Below are positions 9,851-20,283 of a stretch of 64,000 nt of DNA, piece after piece. The translations under genes were made by a program, and so were the position numbers. The DNA is from Blastobasis lacticolella (Eukaryota > Arthropoda > Insecta > Lepidoptera > Blastobasidae), in the NCBI GenBank assembly GCA_905147135.1, contig LR990051.1, positions 19,807,115-19,871,114 on the forward strand, written 5' to 3'. Position 1 is the stretch's first letter. Each line of letters starts with the position of its first letter. Under the pieces are notes generated by a model. It did not search any database and was not told the origin of the DNA. It saw nothing but the letters and a program-made list of their open reading frames with translations.

Positions 9851-10126
9851 ACCCCCAGTACTCAGTAGTTGGCCGTGTGGTGTCCGGCAGAGTAGAATAG
9901 CACCAACCCCTTACACTCATGGGTGTCGTACAAGGCGACTAATGTTTTCGAGGCAAAGATCAATAGTCTCCGTAGTCTGGAAAATGGGCGGCAGTATTTT
10001 CCATTGTTATATTTAAACACTGCGATCTCCAACCCGCCTGCCAAGCGTGGAGATTATGGCAACAACCTCCCCTTTCGTGGGAGAGGCCCTAAGTCCTGCA
10101 GTGGACTATTACGGGTTGTGATGATG
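9851..10126 (+). mobile_element. Family C element, copy 3, near full length with TSD
   Basis: Full order: 'ggccgtgtggtgtccggcag' (9871), 'tgggtgtcgtacaaggcgac', 'aaaatgggcggcagtatttt', 'ctgcgatctccaacccgcct', 'cctttcgtgggagaggccct', 'cctgcagtggac', ending in gatgatg. A 12-bp direct repeat ATACTACTCAGT flanks it (9839-9850 and 10127-10138). TSD plus short trinucleotide tail indicate target-primed reverse transcription, so this is a non-autonomous retroelement or the 3' end of a LINE. An extra 20 bp precede the usual 5' start. Confidence 0.85.
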
Positions 10127-10199
10127 ATACTACTCAGTGACAAAAGAGCTGTCAGACCACCCGATTACAAGCGGTAACTGAGGCCCATAACAATTTAAA

Positions 10200-10265
10200 T
10201 AAAGAAAAAGCTGTCAAACTTTTCAACCAGTCTCAGGGTCCCCAGCGGAAGATCTTGATCAAACT
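10200..10265 (-). repeat. 'gaccctgagactggtt' repeat fragment (family H)
   Basis: Contains 'accagtctcagggtccccag' and 'cggaagatcttg', the inverse of a block at 25688-25765 and 62195-62262. Related scraps are at 52105-52165 and 55150-55195. Origin unknown; one copy directly abuts a family C element. Confidence 0.5.
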
Positions 10266-10339
10266 CGGTCAAATAAAGTCCACCTTTGTATTATTTTGTG
10301 CATAAAGTATTAAATAAATGAATAAATAAATAAAGAAAA

Positions 10340-10495
10340 CCACATCGAAATCGATCCACCTCTGGCACCTACAACGCCACAGACTAACACACAGTACACA
10401 CATCAAGCTTACTACACCTCTTTTTTGTGCCAGCAGTTATCAGACACACACGTCAAACTAGCAACACTCCAGTTTTTGCGTCGGGGGCTAGTAAA
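10340..10495 (+). repeat. Dispersed repeat ending 'gcgtcgggggctag'
   Basis: Runs from 'cgaaatcgatccacc' through 'acaacgccacagac', short CA-rich words and 'gacacacacgtcaaac' to 'tttgcgtcgggggc'. The same order (gene-like word 'gatttc..ga(c/t)', CA-rich stretch, 'cgtcaa', 'acaccctc(t)n') appears at 20284-20410, inverted at 40005-40095, and near 61725-61810. I recognise it as a common lepidopteran interspersed repeat without coding capacity. Confidence 0.55.
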
Positions 10496-10659
10496 ATGCC
10501 AGTTCTATCCTATTCTAAGCTCCGTAAAGAGTATCCGTAAGACGCGGCTAATTAAAGGGCCTATCGGATCGGCCCGCGAGCCGCTCGGCAAATAGACACT
10601 CGCGATGCCAGACACCGTTGAAGCCTGGATGAGACATCAATAATAAAAAAAATATAATC

Positions 10660-10945
10660 TTGGCGTTAATGTCCCAGTTGTGCTCTCGCGCACAAGAGCT
10701 CGAGGCCGGCCTTGACCACGATCCAGGATTTGGCAGATCAGGTAATTACAGTAGAGCGACTGCAACTTGACCTCCATAACCCTAACCAGGGGCACCTGAG
10801 CATGGTTACACATTCAATCGCCTAAATGAGCAGGTTTGCCCTCACCGTAAGAGCATCGGTTAGTATTCAAGTAATGTACTTAGCTCAGAAAATGGTACCT
10901 CTCGCTTACGAGTCGGATACCTTAACCACTCGGCCTCCGATGCTC
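10660..10945 (-). mobile_element. tRNA-like SINE (family T), copy 2
   Basis: Read on the minus strand, the head (to ~10945) is 'ggaggccgagtggttaagg' with 'tatccgactcgtaagcgaga'. The body passes 'ctcagaaaatgg' inverse words, 'gccctcaccgtaagagcatc' (inverse) and ends in 'ggcgttaatgtccc' (inverse) next to an A/T-rich tail at 10641-10660. The T-loop region is shortened. A separate scrap of the family tail ('acaaccgggatatt') lies at 10976-11008. Confidence 0.85.
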
Positions 10946-11009
10946 CTATGTCAAACTATATATTAATTAAGAGTACAACCGGGATATTGACTGATTAACG
11001 CCTTAATCT

Positions 11010-11435
11010 TAGATCGACAAGTCGAAATCGAAACGTTCGCAAAATCTAACTTCAACAAGCTCATCTCTAGCACAGTTCAGAAACTTTTCATTTGATTAAG
11101 AGCACATATACACGAACGGCATTGGACACACCGACTACACATGTCAAAAAGTGCTAGATTACATATATCTGACGCAATTTGTATGACTGTCGATAGGACC
11201 CTGGGTGGAGGTGTATGGTGTATTATCGAAGTAGCTGCTGCAGTCAATTTGTCGTCCGCGTGCGTTTACCTACCATCGGCGTGCAGACGGCGCGTCGACT
11301 ACATGCCGACGACAGTCATAACTTCTATTCAAGATAACTTATGCAAAAAAACTAAACGTACGGGGATGCTAATTACCAATGTCTACACTGTCTATAAAAA
11401 TCATGAATCTAGTGTTAAAATCCAATGAGGAAATC
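11010..11435. other. Unassigned sequence with a 95-codon open frame
   Basis: An open frame at 11141-11428 (plus) has no recognisable domain, no splice-site or conservation evidence and ordinary composition. I do not call a gene. Confidence 0.3.
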
Positions 11436-11439
11436 GGAG

Positions 11440-11555
11440 GCTACGAATCCTTAAGCGATAAGGCCGCCTGTTGCTTCTCCTGCTGTTAATTTAAGTTACC
11501 CATTGTATACTTTTGATTGTGCAATAAAGCGTTATTCATTCATTAATTCATTCCT
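11440..11555 (+). mobile_element. LINE 3' end with ATTC tail
   Basis: The sequence 'agcgataaggccgcctgttg' and 'gattgtgcaataaagcgtta' followed by (attc)n is a 3' terminus I recognise from lepidopteran LINEs, with AATAAA signal and microsatellite tail. No coding part remains. Confidence 0.65.
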
Positions 11556-11799
11556 TAATCTTGCACTTTCCTCAAGATTGCAGCCACATCCAGCGGCCTG
11601 CGTCTCGGCGTCCGCCTCGCGGCTATCGCAGCGTCAGCGCAATAAATAACGTATAGGCTAATCCGATACAGCGGTGATTTGTTGGTCGAGGCTCAGCCAG
11701 CCTCCACTTAACCCACTTGCGACCGAGCGCCGGTCACGTCCGCCTGCGATATTGTCTCGTCAAGGCGGTAGCCCACTTGCGAAGTCTGGGTGGGTGGTT

Positions 11800-11905
11800 C
11801 GATGCCTAGGTATGTATTATGAAACAAACATGTTCCATCTTTGGCCGGTTAGGCTTACCATCAGGTGAGATGGTGGTCATATGCCTGTCTTGTGTAATTA
11901 GAAAA
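11800..11905 (+). mobile_element. LINE 3' end fragment
   Basis: 'catgttccatctttggccgg' and 'ccatcaggtgagatggtggt' followed by 'catatgcctgtcttgtgtaa' match the tail of the LINE copies at 3640 and 37490 ('catgctccatcttcgg...caggtgagatggtggtcaaa'). Confidence 0.6.
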
Positions 11906-11984
11906 AAGGACCGCCGCTGCATTTGTCAGTCTGTCTGTCTGAAAACGGTAAACTAATAAACTACTGAACCGATTTCAAAAAAAA

Positions 11985-12078
11985 AAACATTAATTTCTTT
12001 ATTGATTAGGACATTAAATATCTCTTTCAATCGTCAAAAAGGAAAGTAGGAAGGAAACACATAGTGACACGCTGTATA
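11985..12078 (-). repeat. Two-copy repeat with 60280-60365
   Basis: The inverse of 60285-60365: 'tttctttattgattaggaca', 'ttaaatatctctttcaatcg', 'tcaaaaaggaaagtaggaag'. Identity over ~75 bp is very high apart from a short deletion. A (ctt)n-rich tract follows at 12178-12203. Confidence 0.65.
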
Positions 12079-12339
12079 TATTATATAGGTATGTCCGAGT
12101 AGTATGTAGGTATTTCGACGATCCATTCGCTAATAATTCCTAATTGTCGTGTCGAGGTGTCTACGAGTAATAAATGTCTTCTTTCTTCCTTTCTTTCTTT
12201 AATAGGATGTTACAGTTTTCCCGAGACGTTTGTTGCGTAACAAAGACACTGCTTCACAACAATCGTGCATAAAATGCACATTAATTATATTTACAAAATT
12301 AACATTGTCTCGGAAAAGTAACAGGGATACGGGCTATGT

Positions 12340-12520
12340 CCCACCACTCATTCTTACCACTTCAACGCGTGTGTAGCCAGGATCTACAGCGGCGACCACA
12401 CACAGGTCATGAGTGTTGACACCCAGAACACCCGAAGTCATGCTAATACCGTCTTGGATCCTGCAACAAATTGAATTAAGAAGTACTAAGTATGAGTAGG
12501 AAAGGCAGTGTTCCAATTCC
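12340..12520 (-). repeat. Dispersed repeat (family Y), copy 1
   Basis: Minus-strand order 'ttaattcaatttgttgcagg', 'caagacggtattagc', 'gacctgtgtgtggtcgccgc', 'tgtagatcctggctac' matches 39240-39400 on the plus strand. Both show a pyrimidine-rich stretch before a CAG/GTG, mimicking a splice acceptor, and both have 60-codon open frames. Being dispersed, it is more likely a transposon piece than an exon. Confidence 0.55.
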
Positions 12521-12665
12521 AACTGACAATACTTGAATGGCTAGCAGCACTATGCGTCAATCAAAATAAACGAAATTGCGATTGCAATCATTGAGCCGTA
12601 TTGAACGCAGTACGTTAACTTAGCACACGAGTAACGCTACTTTACTTAGACAAGTATTGTTTCTG
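12512..12665 (+). repeat. Dispersed repeat (family X), copy 1
   Basis: Order 'ttccaactgacaatacttga', 'gccgtattgaacgcagtacg', 'gagtaacgct...ac', 'agacaagtattgtttctg' is shared with 35722-35890 (plus) and 23995-24135 (minus). No ORF; class unknown. Confidence 0.5.
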
Positions 12666-12669
12666 TAAT

Positions 12670-13525
12670 TGCCTACACTTGATCGGAACACAACATCGAA
12701 ATCTTGTTACATATGGTAGAAGTATACATTATGGTAGTGATTCCAATCGAGTAGGCTTCTGGCTTGTCTTATCACCGCTATGTAAAGCATTTATGATCGC
12801 CAAGATAGAGATCCACAACCTCGCCTCGATCACTCTTCAACCACCGATAAAAACATAAATTCCCTATTTATATAATGCAATAAAATTTACAACCACCATA
12901 ATCCTCTGGCGGAACCCAATCCCTTATTAACAATTCCGCGGGAGCTTCCTTACTTTTTTTTGCTTGCTTTGATGTCTAAGAAAGCTCTTATTTTGTAGCT
13001 ATAAGGCTTATTGTCGCATGGCATTCCAATGTGGGTAGTAATGGAAAATAACCGCGGGTATAAATAGTATTAACAACAATTGATTTACATACAAATTGCT
13101 TTAGACAATATTGCTGACGGAATAGCGCGCGTGACGGCGCGGCCGGGGGCGGTGTGCGGTAAACCTTATTTAAGTACATCTTTACAGTGTACTTAACTCG
13201 ACGAAAGGAGAGATTAGACAGAATTACATACAAACTTAGGTAACGGCGTTGAGAAGTAATTGCAAGAAAACATCGTGCTGTTGTTGGGTTGATTTAGATT
13301 GCTTTTTAAATGAGCTAGGATTGGAAATGGATTTATGGAAAAGAATACCTTTTTTGGTAGTAGTAATGCTGGAGGTGTTCTTGTGAAAAGCAATTTGGTG
13401 CCATTGAAAGGATTAATTACTCTTTATTGTTTATATGCTTACTCCTTAATATACTCGTCGTCATCTGACGTTAATTCCCGGTTGCACGGAGCCCGACACG
13501 CGAGGGCCCGGTGTCCGCCTTCCTA
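12670..13525. other. No gene recognised
   Basis: AT-rich with a GC-rich patch at 13120-13165. The 81-codon minus frame at 12988-13233 spans that patch and lacks any domain. Confidence 0.4.
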
Positions 13526-13534
13526 CACCTGTTA

Positions 13535-13660
13535 GTCCACTTTACTTGGTCTTCGGCATCCTTGGTGGTGAGTTTGTTGCCACGAATATCATTCTTAACT
13601 ACATCCAGCCATCGCTTCTTAATCAGACATCTTTAGTAATAGGGTTCCATTTGTAAGCCT
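13535..13660 (-). pseudogene. RTE-like LINE C-terminal fragment
   Basis: Minus-strand translation reads KKRWLDVVKNDIRGNK then LTTKDAEDQVKWTN, the C-terminal tail I recognise from lepidopteran LINE ORFs (KKRW-D-V..D-R...AEDR-KW). Related fragments are at 56572-56850, 58055-58345 and 59700-59840. Everything upstream is missing. Confidence 0.7.
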
Positions 13661-13984
13661 TCGGGTAAGGAAATCTGACAAAATGGAGTCTTTGGAAGCG
13701 TTACGTTCAAAATTATCATTATCAAATGAACTGAATCCCTGCACATTTACACAAAAAACATACAGCGAAACCTTTTCACGAATATTCTTATTAACCACTT
13801 GCAGAAAACACTTCGTGCTTCAATAAAAATACATCACATGCAAAATATGCATATCGTCTATTACCTCTAGAGTTTTGCGTCTCCAAGAGCAGACTGTCAC
13901 TTATTGCAGAAATCGAGTCGCAGCCAATGACGACAGAAACTCTTTTAAGAGGACAGAGCACACTGTTAAATAATGCAGGTTTTT

Positions 13985-14235
13985 TATTATTCTACGCAGT
14001 GACAAACATGTGACTAACGAGCAGGCACCCTGGTGCGCCTGGTGGTAAGCGGTTACTGTCGCCTATAAACACCTGCTATCCAAACATTGCAGATCCGCAG
14101 ATGCGTTGTTACTGTGTTAGATGAAATGCCTGATGCCTGTAATTGCGCTGGCTACCTTTTCCTTCAAACCAGAACAGTGCAAGCATTGTCGCTTGGCAGC
14201 AGAAATATATAAGGCGGTGGAATCCATGCAGACTC
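13985..14235. mobile_element. LINE 3' UTR-like repeat
   Basis: Contains 'cgcctggtggtaagcggtta', 'tgtcgcctataaacacctgc' and 'tgcctgtaattgcgctggct' then 'ttcaaaccagaacagtgcaa' and 'gcttggcagcagaaatat'. I recognise this combination as a widespread lepidopteran LINE 3' region. Open frames here on both strands are shadows of it. Confidence 0.6.
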
Positions 14236-14239
14236 CTTT

Positions 14240-15510
14240 GGCGTGAGTCAGTGTTTTCACTTGATAACCTATATACATTAGCGTGTATACATAAATATAC
14301 CTGTTACAGAAAATGGCGGACGAATGTACCAAAAAATAACTAGCATAAGATCTCGAATTCCCTAGCATCATCAGCACACAATATGGCGAATCGACACGCT
14401 CATAGTCTGTCGTCACCATAGAAATTGAACCATAGGGTCTCTCCTCTTTACGGAGTAAGGACTTTCTTTCGTCATTGGTTGCGCGCTCGTAAAGGAATCG
14501 CCGCGAAAATTGCATCCATTGCTTTGCTCTTGTTGACTTTTCTTTACAAGGACGTGCATTTTATTTTATATTCTAAGTAGATACTTTCTAAATGTATTTT
14601 ACTTAATTGTGTATGTTACCGTATACCACCAAGGCCCAAGCTACGTTTTGTTAACCCTTTACGCAAAATAGGGGATGTTATTCAAACTGATATTAATAAT
14701 AACACTGAAAAGTAAGTATAATTACAATGAAAGGCGTCGTCTAACGAACTGAAAAATATGAATGTCAAATCAAAAACCAACGCAATTCGTTTCATAAAAC
14801 AGTTTTGAATTTAGAATTTATTAACAGAAAGACAAAAAAAGAAAGAAACTACGAAGGTGAGAAATGAAAAGTGGATGACACACAACAAAGCAGCGTGTTG
14901 CCACGGTACAAATGACAGCGTAAACAGTCGAAGTAATGTCCCGGGCGTGCGTGACCGGCCGGATAACGACGACTCACGGTTATGTGATGATCAACCGAAG
15001 AGCGGCACATAATGACAATTAATGTTATAAATAGATGCAATAAAGAGATTACATACATACATACATACGACACACTTTTTACGCGTAAGGGTAAACAGAG
15101 ACCACAGGTCGTAACTGTCTCGCCAATAACAACCACGACTTTTTACATTGCAACAAAAATGCAGAATTGCGTGTCACTGTAGCGACTACCTTATACTTCA
15201 AACCGATGATGATGAGGATGGAGGAATTAGACGACCAAAGATGAGGAAAACCATTAATCACCTGAGCCCACTGTCAACTTGCGACACTAAAAATCTCATC
15301 CTAAATCAAGTCAAAGCCAGACAAAAACCATTTAAGGACCAAATCGTTGTAACAAATCAAATAAACAACTATAGTAGTTCTCTAGTAGCGGGTTCTCAGC
15401 CAAATGCGATATAACGCGAGCGGCCTTCGTCCATTCTCCATGCAAATATAATAGGGCTTATCGGCCCTATATCGGAGGTATGTACCGCGGTACCGACGGC
15501 AGAACAGGCG
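14240..15510. other. No gene recognised
   Basis: Mostly AT-rich unique DNA. A (catacatac)n microsatellite lies at 15052-15067. Overlapping frames of 60-95 codons at 14849-15414 have no recognisable content. Confidence 0.4.
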
Positions 15511-15511
15511 T

Positions 15512-15570
15512 AGCACGGCTACGAAAGGCTACGCGGCCTACGGCTACGAACGTAGCTGGCTACGCAGGCT
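15512..15570. repeat. Short 'ggctacg' tandem/hairpin repeat
   Basis: The heptamer GGCTACG and its inverse CGTAGCC alternate several times in ~55 bp. A similar 'cgtagc'-rich cluster is at 62567-62612. Confidence 0.6.
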
Positions 15571-15589
15571 GCACGCTTGAACACTAAAA

Positions 15590-16180
15590 TTTATTTAAAA
15601 AGCCTGGGCAAGTGTTTAACGAAGTTGACTCGATAAAACGATCGAAACGATCATAGTAGCGAGTCAACTCGACTTGCAAGTGGCAAGTGCGGCATTTGAG
15701 TTGCCACTGTAAAAACCTTAAAATTTTGTACAGTGTATACTGGCCGACCGCATGAAGAGAATATTGACACGTATTTGTTGACATTGCTCGTCCATATCGA
15801 CAAAGAAATGAACTGAACTCGCTGTACTCGCTGTCGCTGTGTTTGACGACCTGAGTGGTTCAATGGTCAACATGCCGGTCTGCCACGCAAGAGGTCCCGG
15901 GTTCGATTCCCGGCCGGGCAGAAATTGAAATGATGAATTTTAATTTCTGTTACGGGTCTGGGTGTTCTATGTATAATAAGTATGTATTTAAAAGTATTTA
16001 AGTAGTATATCAGTTATCTAGCACCCATAGCACAAGCTTTGCTTAGTTTGGGGCTAGATGGCGCTGTGTGAATTTGTCCACGAATATTTATTTATTTTAT
16101 TTTATTTTTGTAGCGTTAACAGTCACTGTCAAGGCGCTCGCCACTGGCCACTGTACTAGACCAGTGTAAATCGGGCTTAA
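15590..16180 (+). mobile_element. MITE-like repeat (family Q) split by a SINE
   Basis: The parts 15760-15844 ('gctcgtccatatcgaca', 'actcgctgt') and 16109-16180 ('gtcaaggcgctcgccactgg', 'gtgtaaatcgggctt') are continuous in the relative at 58840-59085 ('gctcgtccatttcaaca...gcgctcgccac...gtaaatcgggc'). The intervening 15845-16108 is a family G SINE. The SINE therefore inserted into an older family Q copy. Confidence 0.6.
15845..16108 (+). mobile_element. tRNA-Gly-derived SINE (family G), copy 3, best preserved
   Basis: The head contains 'ctgagtggttcaatgg' (A-box-like), 'cggtctgccacgcaagag' (tRNA-Gly(GCC)-like anticodon arm) and 'gggttcgattcccggccggg' (B-box and T arm). The acceptor stem does not pair well, so it is not a functional tRNA. 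Body: 'cagaaattgaaatgatgaat', 'ctgttacgggtctgggtgtt'; 3' block: 'cacaagctttgcttagtttg', 'gggctagatggcgctgtgtg'; tail (attt)n. Confidence 0.9.
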
Positions 16181-16400
16181 AAATCTCATAACATAATTGG
16201 GAATTCGCAGCCTTGGTAATGCACAACAGAAAATGCTCCTCCCAATTTTCTGGTGTACGAAGGTTATGGGATCTGATTCTATGTCTTTAGTTTAGGCTAT
16301 TCAACCGGACACCACACAGCTAGACTAATTTGGACAGCATATCAAGAAAAAAGTAAGGTTGTTTCTTTTTATTTGCAGTGCATTTTCTAAACGGAAATTT

Positions 16401-16458
16401 ACAGTGATGAGGCACCTGCGGTTTCGCATTTTTGTTACATTGAAACCTTAAGCGCGGA
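16401..16458 (+). mobile_element. LINE-tail repeat (family Z) fragment
   Basis: 'cagtgatgaggcacctgcgg' then 'tcgcatttttgttacattga' matches 21142-21295, 31342-31497 and 53018-53130. Confidence 0.5.
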
Positions 16459-16844
16459 TATATCAAGAGTTACAATTTTGAAATATTCATACAATTTTGA
16501 GTTCACAGCATAACACTACCTGCGTCGTCAACGCTTACTATAATTAGAGCGTAAGTGCATGAATCGTAGATGATTAGTTCCTAAGCTACTTCCAACTAAA
16601 CTTTTGGTCTGACAGTACGGCTATCTATCGCGCAATATTTACATTCATTCTCCGTTAGTTATGGAGCTATGCGGACTGCGGCGACTCCGCTTATATAGGT
16701 AGGAACGGCCAATAAAAAATAACGATGGGAAAAAACTTCGTGTATGTTATTTTATTAGTGTGCTACTCTGGCTGAGGTCGAAGAAACGACTGGACGTCCA
16801 GACGACGACGTTATCAGATGGCCCTCTAATTTGAATATTATTTA

Positions 16845-16935
16845 TTACGGGATGGCATGGAATGAGTTGCCAGCGAGTATGTGCTCTGAGCAAAATGTTC
16901 ATCATAACTTTTTCTTATTTAATCAGTCTTTATGA
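16845..16935 (+). pseudogene. LINE reverse transcriptase C-terminal scrap
   Basis: The frame GMAWNELPASMCSEQNVHHN matches the W-N-E-LP-A-S motif found near the C-terminus of lepidopteran non-LTR ORF2 proteins. It is followed by a stop at 16932. No further coding sequence is present. Confidence 0.5.
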
Positions 16936-16989
16936 GGCTCATCTTCAGGGGAACACTTGAAGTTTCACTTCACCTTTGATCTAGGGATC

Positions 16990-17460
16990 ATGATCAGGAG
17001 GTCCATGGGCCCTCGCGATTCGATAGCACAACCGGAATATTGACGACAAGATGTTAATTGACTGTACACAACGGCCGAAAATTGCGCGTGCCTGTCTTGA
17101 AACAACCTATTCGGCATTATTGGCATCCATGAGGTTACTCTGTAAACCCGCCCCTAAATATAAAAAAAAAATACCACCATATACATACCTATTACCTGAA
17201 AAAGAGTGAAGTACCCCACAAAATTATAGAATTCGTTAATGGGACCGCTTCATTAAAATACCGTGTGGCGAGCTCCTCATGAATATTGAAGAGCCCAACG
17301 ATGTGTAAACTGTTCCCCGCCCCTTCCCCCTTCCCCCTTCCCCGCTTGTAAATCTCCATAATTTACCCATCAAGATTTTTTCCACGACAGCGCGGGTTAT
17401 CCACGGCTGGGAGACACCTATTCCTAGTCGTTGCCGTGGATTTATGGGGGAAAATAAATT
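16990..17460. other. SINE-tail scrap and unique sequence
   Basis: A family T tail scrap ('gatagcacaaccggaatatt') lies at 17020-17060. A pyrimidine tract of tandem 'ttccccc' units lies at 17318-17345. No coding signal. Confidence 0.45.
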
Positions 17461-17643
17461 TTAATGTCCCTTTGTTGGTTCGTCATAGTTGGGACAGCAA
17501 AAGTTGGGCTTAGATCTCTTGTGTTACGGAGTACGCTTATATACCTCAAGGCCGATACCGCATCCATTAGTTTGCATGGTAACCACTCTCCGTCAAATGG
17601 AGCGTGCCTCCCTTTCTTATACAATAAAAAGACCAATGGTAAA

Positions 17644-17984
17644 TGGTCATCTTGACATTAATGACCCGATTGTGCTATCGGGCGCGAGGGCCTGGAGAGC
17701 GCCTTGACCATGATCCAGGATTTGACATATCAGGTAATTACAGTAGAGCGCCTGCCATCTGTACTCAGTCGCCCTTTGACCAGATTGTATCATGGTTACA
17801 TATTCAGTCGCCTGAATGTGCAAGTTTCATCATGATGTTTTCCTTCACCGTATGAGCATCGGTTAGCGTTCAACTAATGTACATAACTCAGAAAAGGGTC
17901 ACTGGTACATGGCGGCACTGGGACTTGATCTCTGTCAGAGTCGGACCCTTTAACCATTAGGCGACCGACGCCCTCTGAATACAG
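17644..17984 (-). mobile_element. tRNA-like SINE (family T), copy 3, with TSD
   Basis: Minus-strand full-length copy: head 'gcgtcggtcgcctaatggtt' with 'aaagggtccgactctgaca', body with 'actcagaaaagggtcactgg' (inverse) and tail 'taatgacccgattgtgctat' (inverse). An 11-bp direct repeat CCAATGGTAAA lies at 17633-17643 and 17985-17995, defining the insertion. Confidence 0.85.
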
Positions 17985-18329
17985 CCAATGGTAAAACCTA
18001 CCGAAAATCCTTAAAATGTTAACAATAGCTTGTCCTAGTCAATACCCATCGCCGCCGTACATATCTTGCCAAAGCGCAAGGATTAAGGATTCCGACCCGC
18101 TCTAGTAACTCCAAAAAAACGCGTCGGCCAAGACGTTCGGACGCAAGGCGAGTGAATTATAAATTGAAATGAAACAGCATTAAAGTCGGAATAAGTGTAC
18201 CCATTAATCGCTCAGCTTCGGTCGGGTGATAAATTAGAGCCGTAATAAATTGAGAGCTTCAGCGCCGGCGCAAGCCGACGCGTTCGGCCGATGAGTTATG
18301 GCTGCGATCGGCGCGACACCATTGCTGCA

Positions 18330-18615
18330 CTGCATTCGGTTGGGTCAACGGTGATTTTACCTGTGGACAACGCTGACTTATTGTCGTGGTGGGTTTGGCA
18401 GTGGTGGTGCCCTGGTGAAAACGCTGACTTATTGTCGCGGTGGCTTTGGCAGGTAGGGTATTTGCTTTTTTGCTGATAGCAACGTGTCTCGGAGTTGTAG
18501 AGGTAGCGACGCATTGGTGATACCCCTTGTGTTGCTAATGTCTATAGGCAGCGGTGATCAGTTTCCATCAAAGTGGCTCGCGCTTGCCTGTCTGTTCACC
18601 GTATGAGATTGAAAA
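18330..18615 (+). mobile_element. LINE 3' region (family V) with internal duplication
   Basis: The 3' half 'gcgacgcattggtgata', 'gttgctaatgtctataggca', 'gcggtgatcagtttccatca' matches 44412-44700 and 51415-51710. Upstream, a ~50-bp segment ('aacgctgacttattgtcg') is tandemly duplicated (18369-18418 and 18419-18456). Confidence 0.6.
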
Positions 18616-18635
18616 AGTCGGTGGAGTTGAGACCT

Positions 18636-18681
18636 AAACTTGAGTAGTTTCGAGGTAGTCACCTCTAAACTACTCAAGTTT
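18636..18681. repeat. Short near-perfect hairpin
   Basis: Left arm 'aaacttgagtagttt-c-gaggt' (18636-18656), a 4-nt loop, and right arm inverse (18661-18681) with a single mismatch. It is too short for a typical animal pre-miRNA. Confidence 0.6.
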
Positions 18682-18689
18682 CGTACTTG

Positions 18690-19495
18690 AACTTATTTCT
18701 ACCAACAATGGTATTAGCAAACATATTACAGCCAGTTTAGTTGCAAGTAAATGGCGACGCGGATTAAGATGCTTGCTAGTTTCGATACAGCCTCTTTGCT
18801 CTAGTGGTGAAGGTATCCACACTGTATATGTCACTATTCATGCCTGTATTCCACTGTGGGAAATGCTGATCCAAACTACACGGTACAATCTCAGAATATA
18901 CCTATAAAATGGTCTATATGACTCTCCAATGTAGCAAGCCGATTATCAGAACTACAGTCAAGCGGCTACGACAGCGTCAATGCCGCCTCCTACACGCACT
19001 ACCACCCCGAACCAATGAAACGAAAAAGCAATGTACTCGTAACAACTAGAAACATGGCTTTCAACATTAATTACCGCTTGGCTTTGGAAGTCGGGAAACA
19101 AATGGCGTGTCCAGTTCCACGTCCTCCAGCGGCTAAATCAAACCGAATACGAAGAATGGATTTCTTAAAACAATCGCTGCCCGCCCCTTCATCCGCCTGC
19201 CAATGCCTCATTCATTAACAAATGGATTAGGTTTTGGCAACGATAAAGATCAGTACTAGTTCAAACGCTCTATAGCCGAATTGAGAGCAGTATTATGGCG
19301 AAGAAACTTTTTTTTTGTTTTAAACTAAACTCGCGTTCTTTACACATTATTTGAAATTCTTAAATACATTTTGTACAAAATATTTACAATTAGAAATAAA
19401 AAGTAAACACTAAAACTAAAATATTATATATATAAAAATCATCCATGCTATTGTCCCACATATTTTTACATTAATCAGGACTAAGGCGATGTCCT
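18690..19495. other. No gene recognised
   Basis: Unique DNA. A tRNA A-box-like word ('ctctagtggtgaaggtatcc', 18799-18818) is present without a B-box. The 67-codon frame at 19015-19218 has no family I recognise. Confidence 0.4.
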
Positions 19496-19499
19496 AATT

Positions 19500-19588
19500 G
19501 ACAACGATCGTGCGACCACGGTGAAACTGACCAATAGGAGACCTTAAAACCGCCCATCGCATGACCATGGTCGGACGACCGTTGCCAA
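19500..19588. mobile_element. Small inverted-repeat element
   Basis: Arms 19502-19522 and 19564-19584 are inverse with 3 mismatches in 21 ('caacgatcgtgcgaccacgg' versus the complement of 'ccatggtcggacgaccgttg'). The centre is 41 bp. MITE-like; no TSD identified. Confidence 0.45.
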
Positions 19589-20283
19589 AGACTGCGCCTA
19601 ACAAGCGACATACCTATCTGATTTGTTTGTCTCGACGTTTCGAAAGGGTTATACCCGCCGTGGTCACGAGAAGACTACTCGTCTTTGCAAAGGTACATCG
19701 GGTGTCCCGATAAGTATTATAAAATTCACAAATTGACGAATCGTTATTTTGATCGGATTGCGTGAATCACGATTCGTTTTAGGCTCGACCGACGGACAGC
19801 ACTGACGTCAGTCGAACGTAAGTAACAATATTAAAAATGCATGGTTAACAAGAATGCTAAGCTCATCGACTTCTACAGACTTGTCTTTAATAGTAGTAGC
19901 CTCCCTAGCCACTTTCGGCTACGGCGACAGCAACGACGCTATTAGGTGCAATTGTCTTACTGCTCTTGTCTGTCATGTGCTCGCATACCTAAAACTAGAT
20001 TGACTAACATAGCCAATTGTGTATTAAATATCGTAGGAGCAAAAATTTGTTCATCTGTACAGTCATTAACAAATAAATAGACATGCAGGACAACATACAT
20101 AGATAACTCCCCTTTTTTTTTAACCACCTTACGGGCTTGGCCGCAGTCGAATATAACCTAACCGACAGAAAAAGTCGCATAACCCCTGACCAAGTCTACA
20201 AATACTCAAATATTTTCTAAACTACGTAACCGATTTTATTGAAACAAACATGAAAACAATCTAGATTAAACTGGCTTAAAAAT

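Noticed and set aside
15052..15067. Telomeric or centromeric satellite
   Set aside because: Only short ordinary microsatellites occur; no (TTAGG)n array is present anywhere in the window.
15845..15920. Functional tRNA-Gly gene
   Set aside because: The anticodon arm and T arm resemble tRNA-Gly(GCC), but the acceptor stem does not pair and the head continues into the repeated SINE body present at several loci.
18636..18681. let-7-like precursor ('gaggtagt' word)
   Set aside because: The hairpin is only 46 nt with a 4-nt loop, and the let-7 seed-plus-body sequence is absent.
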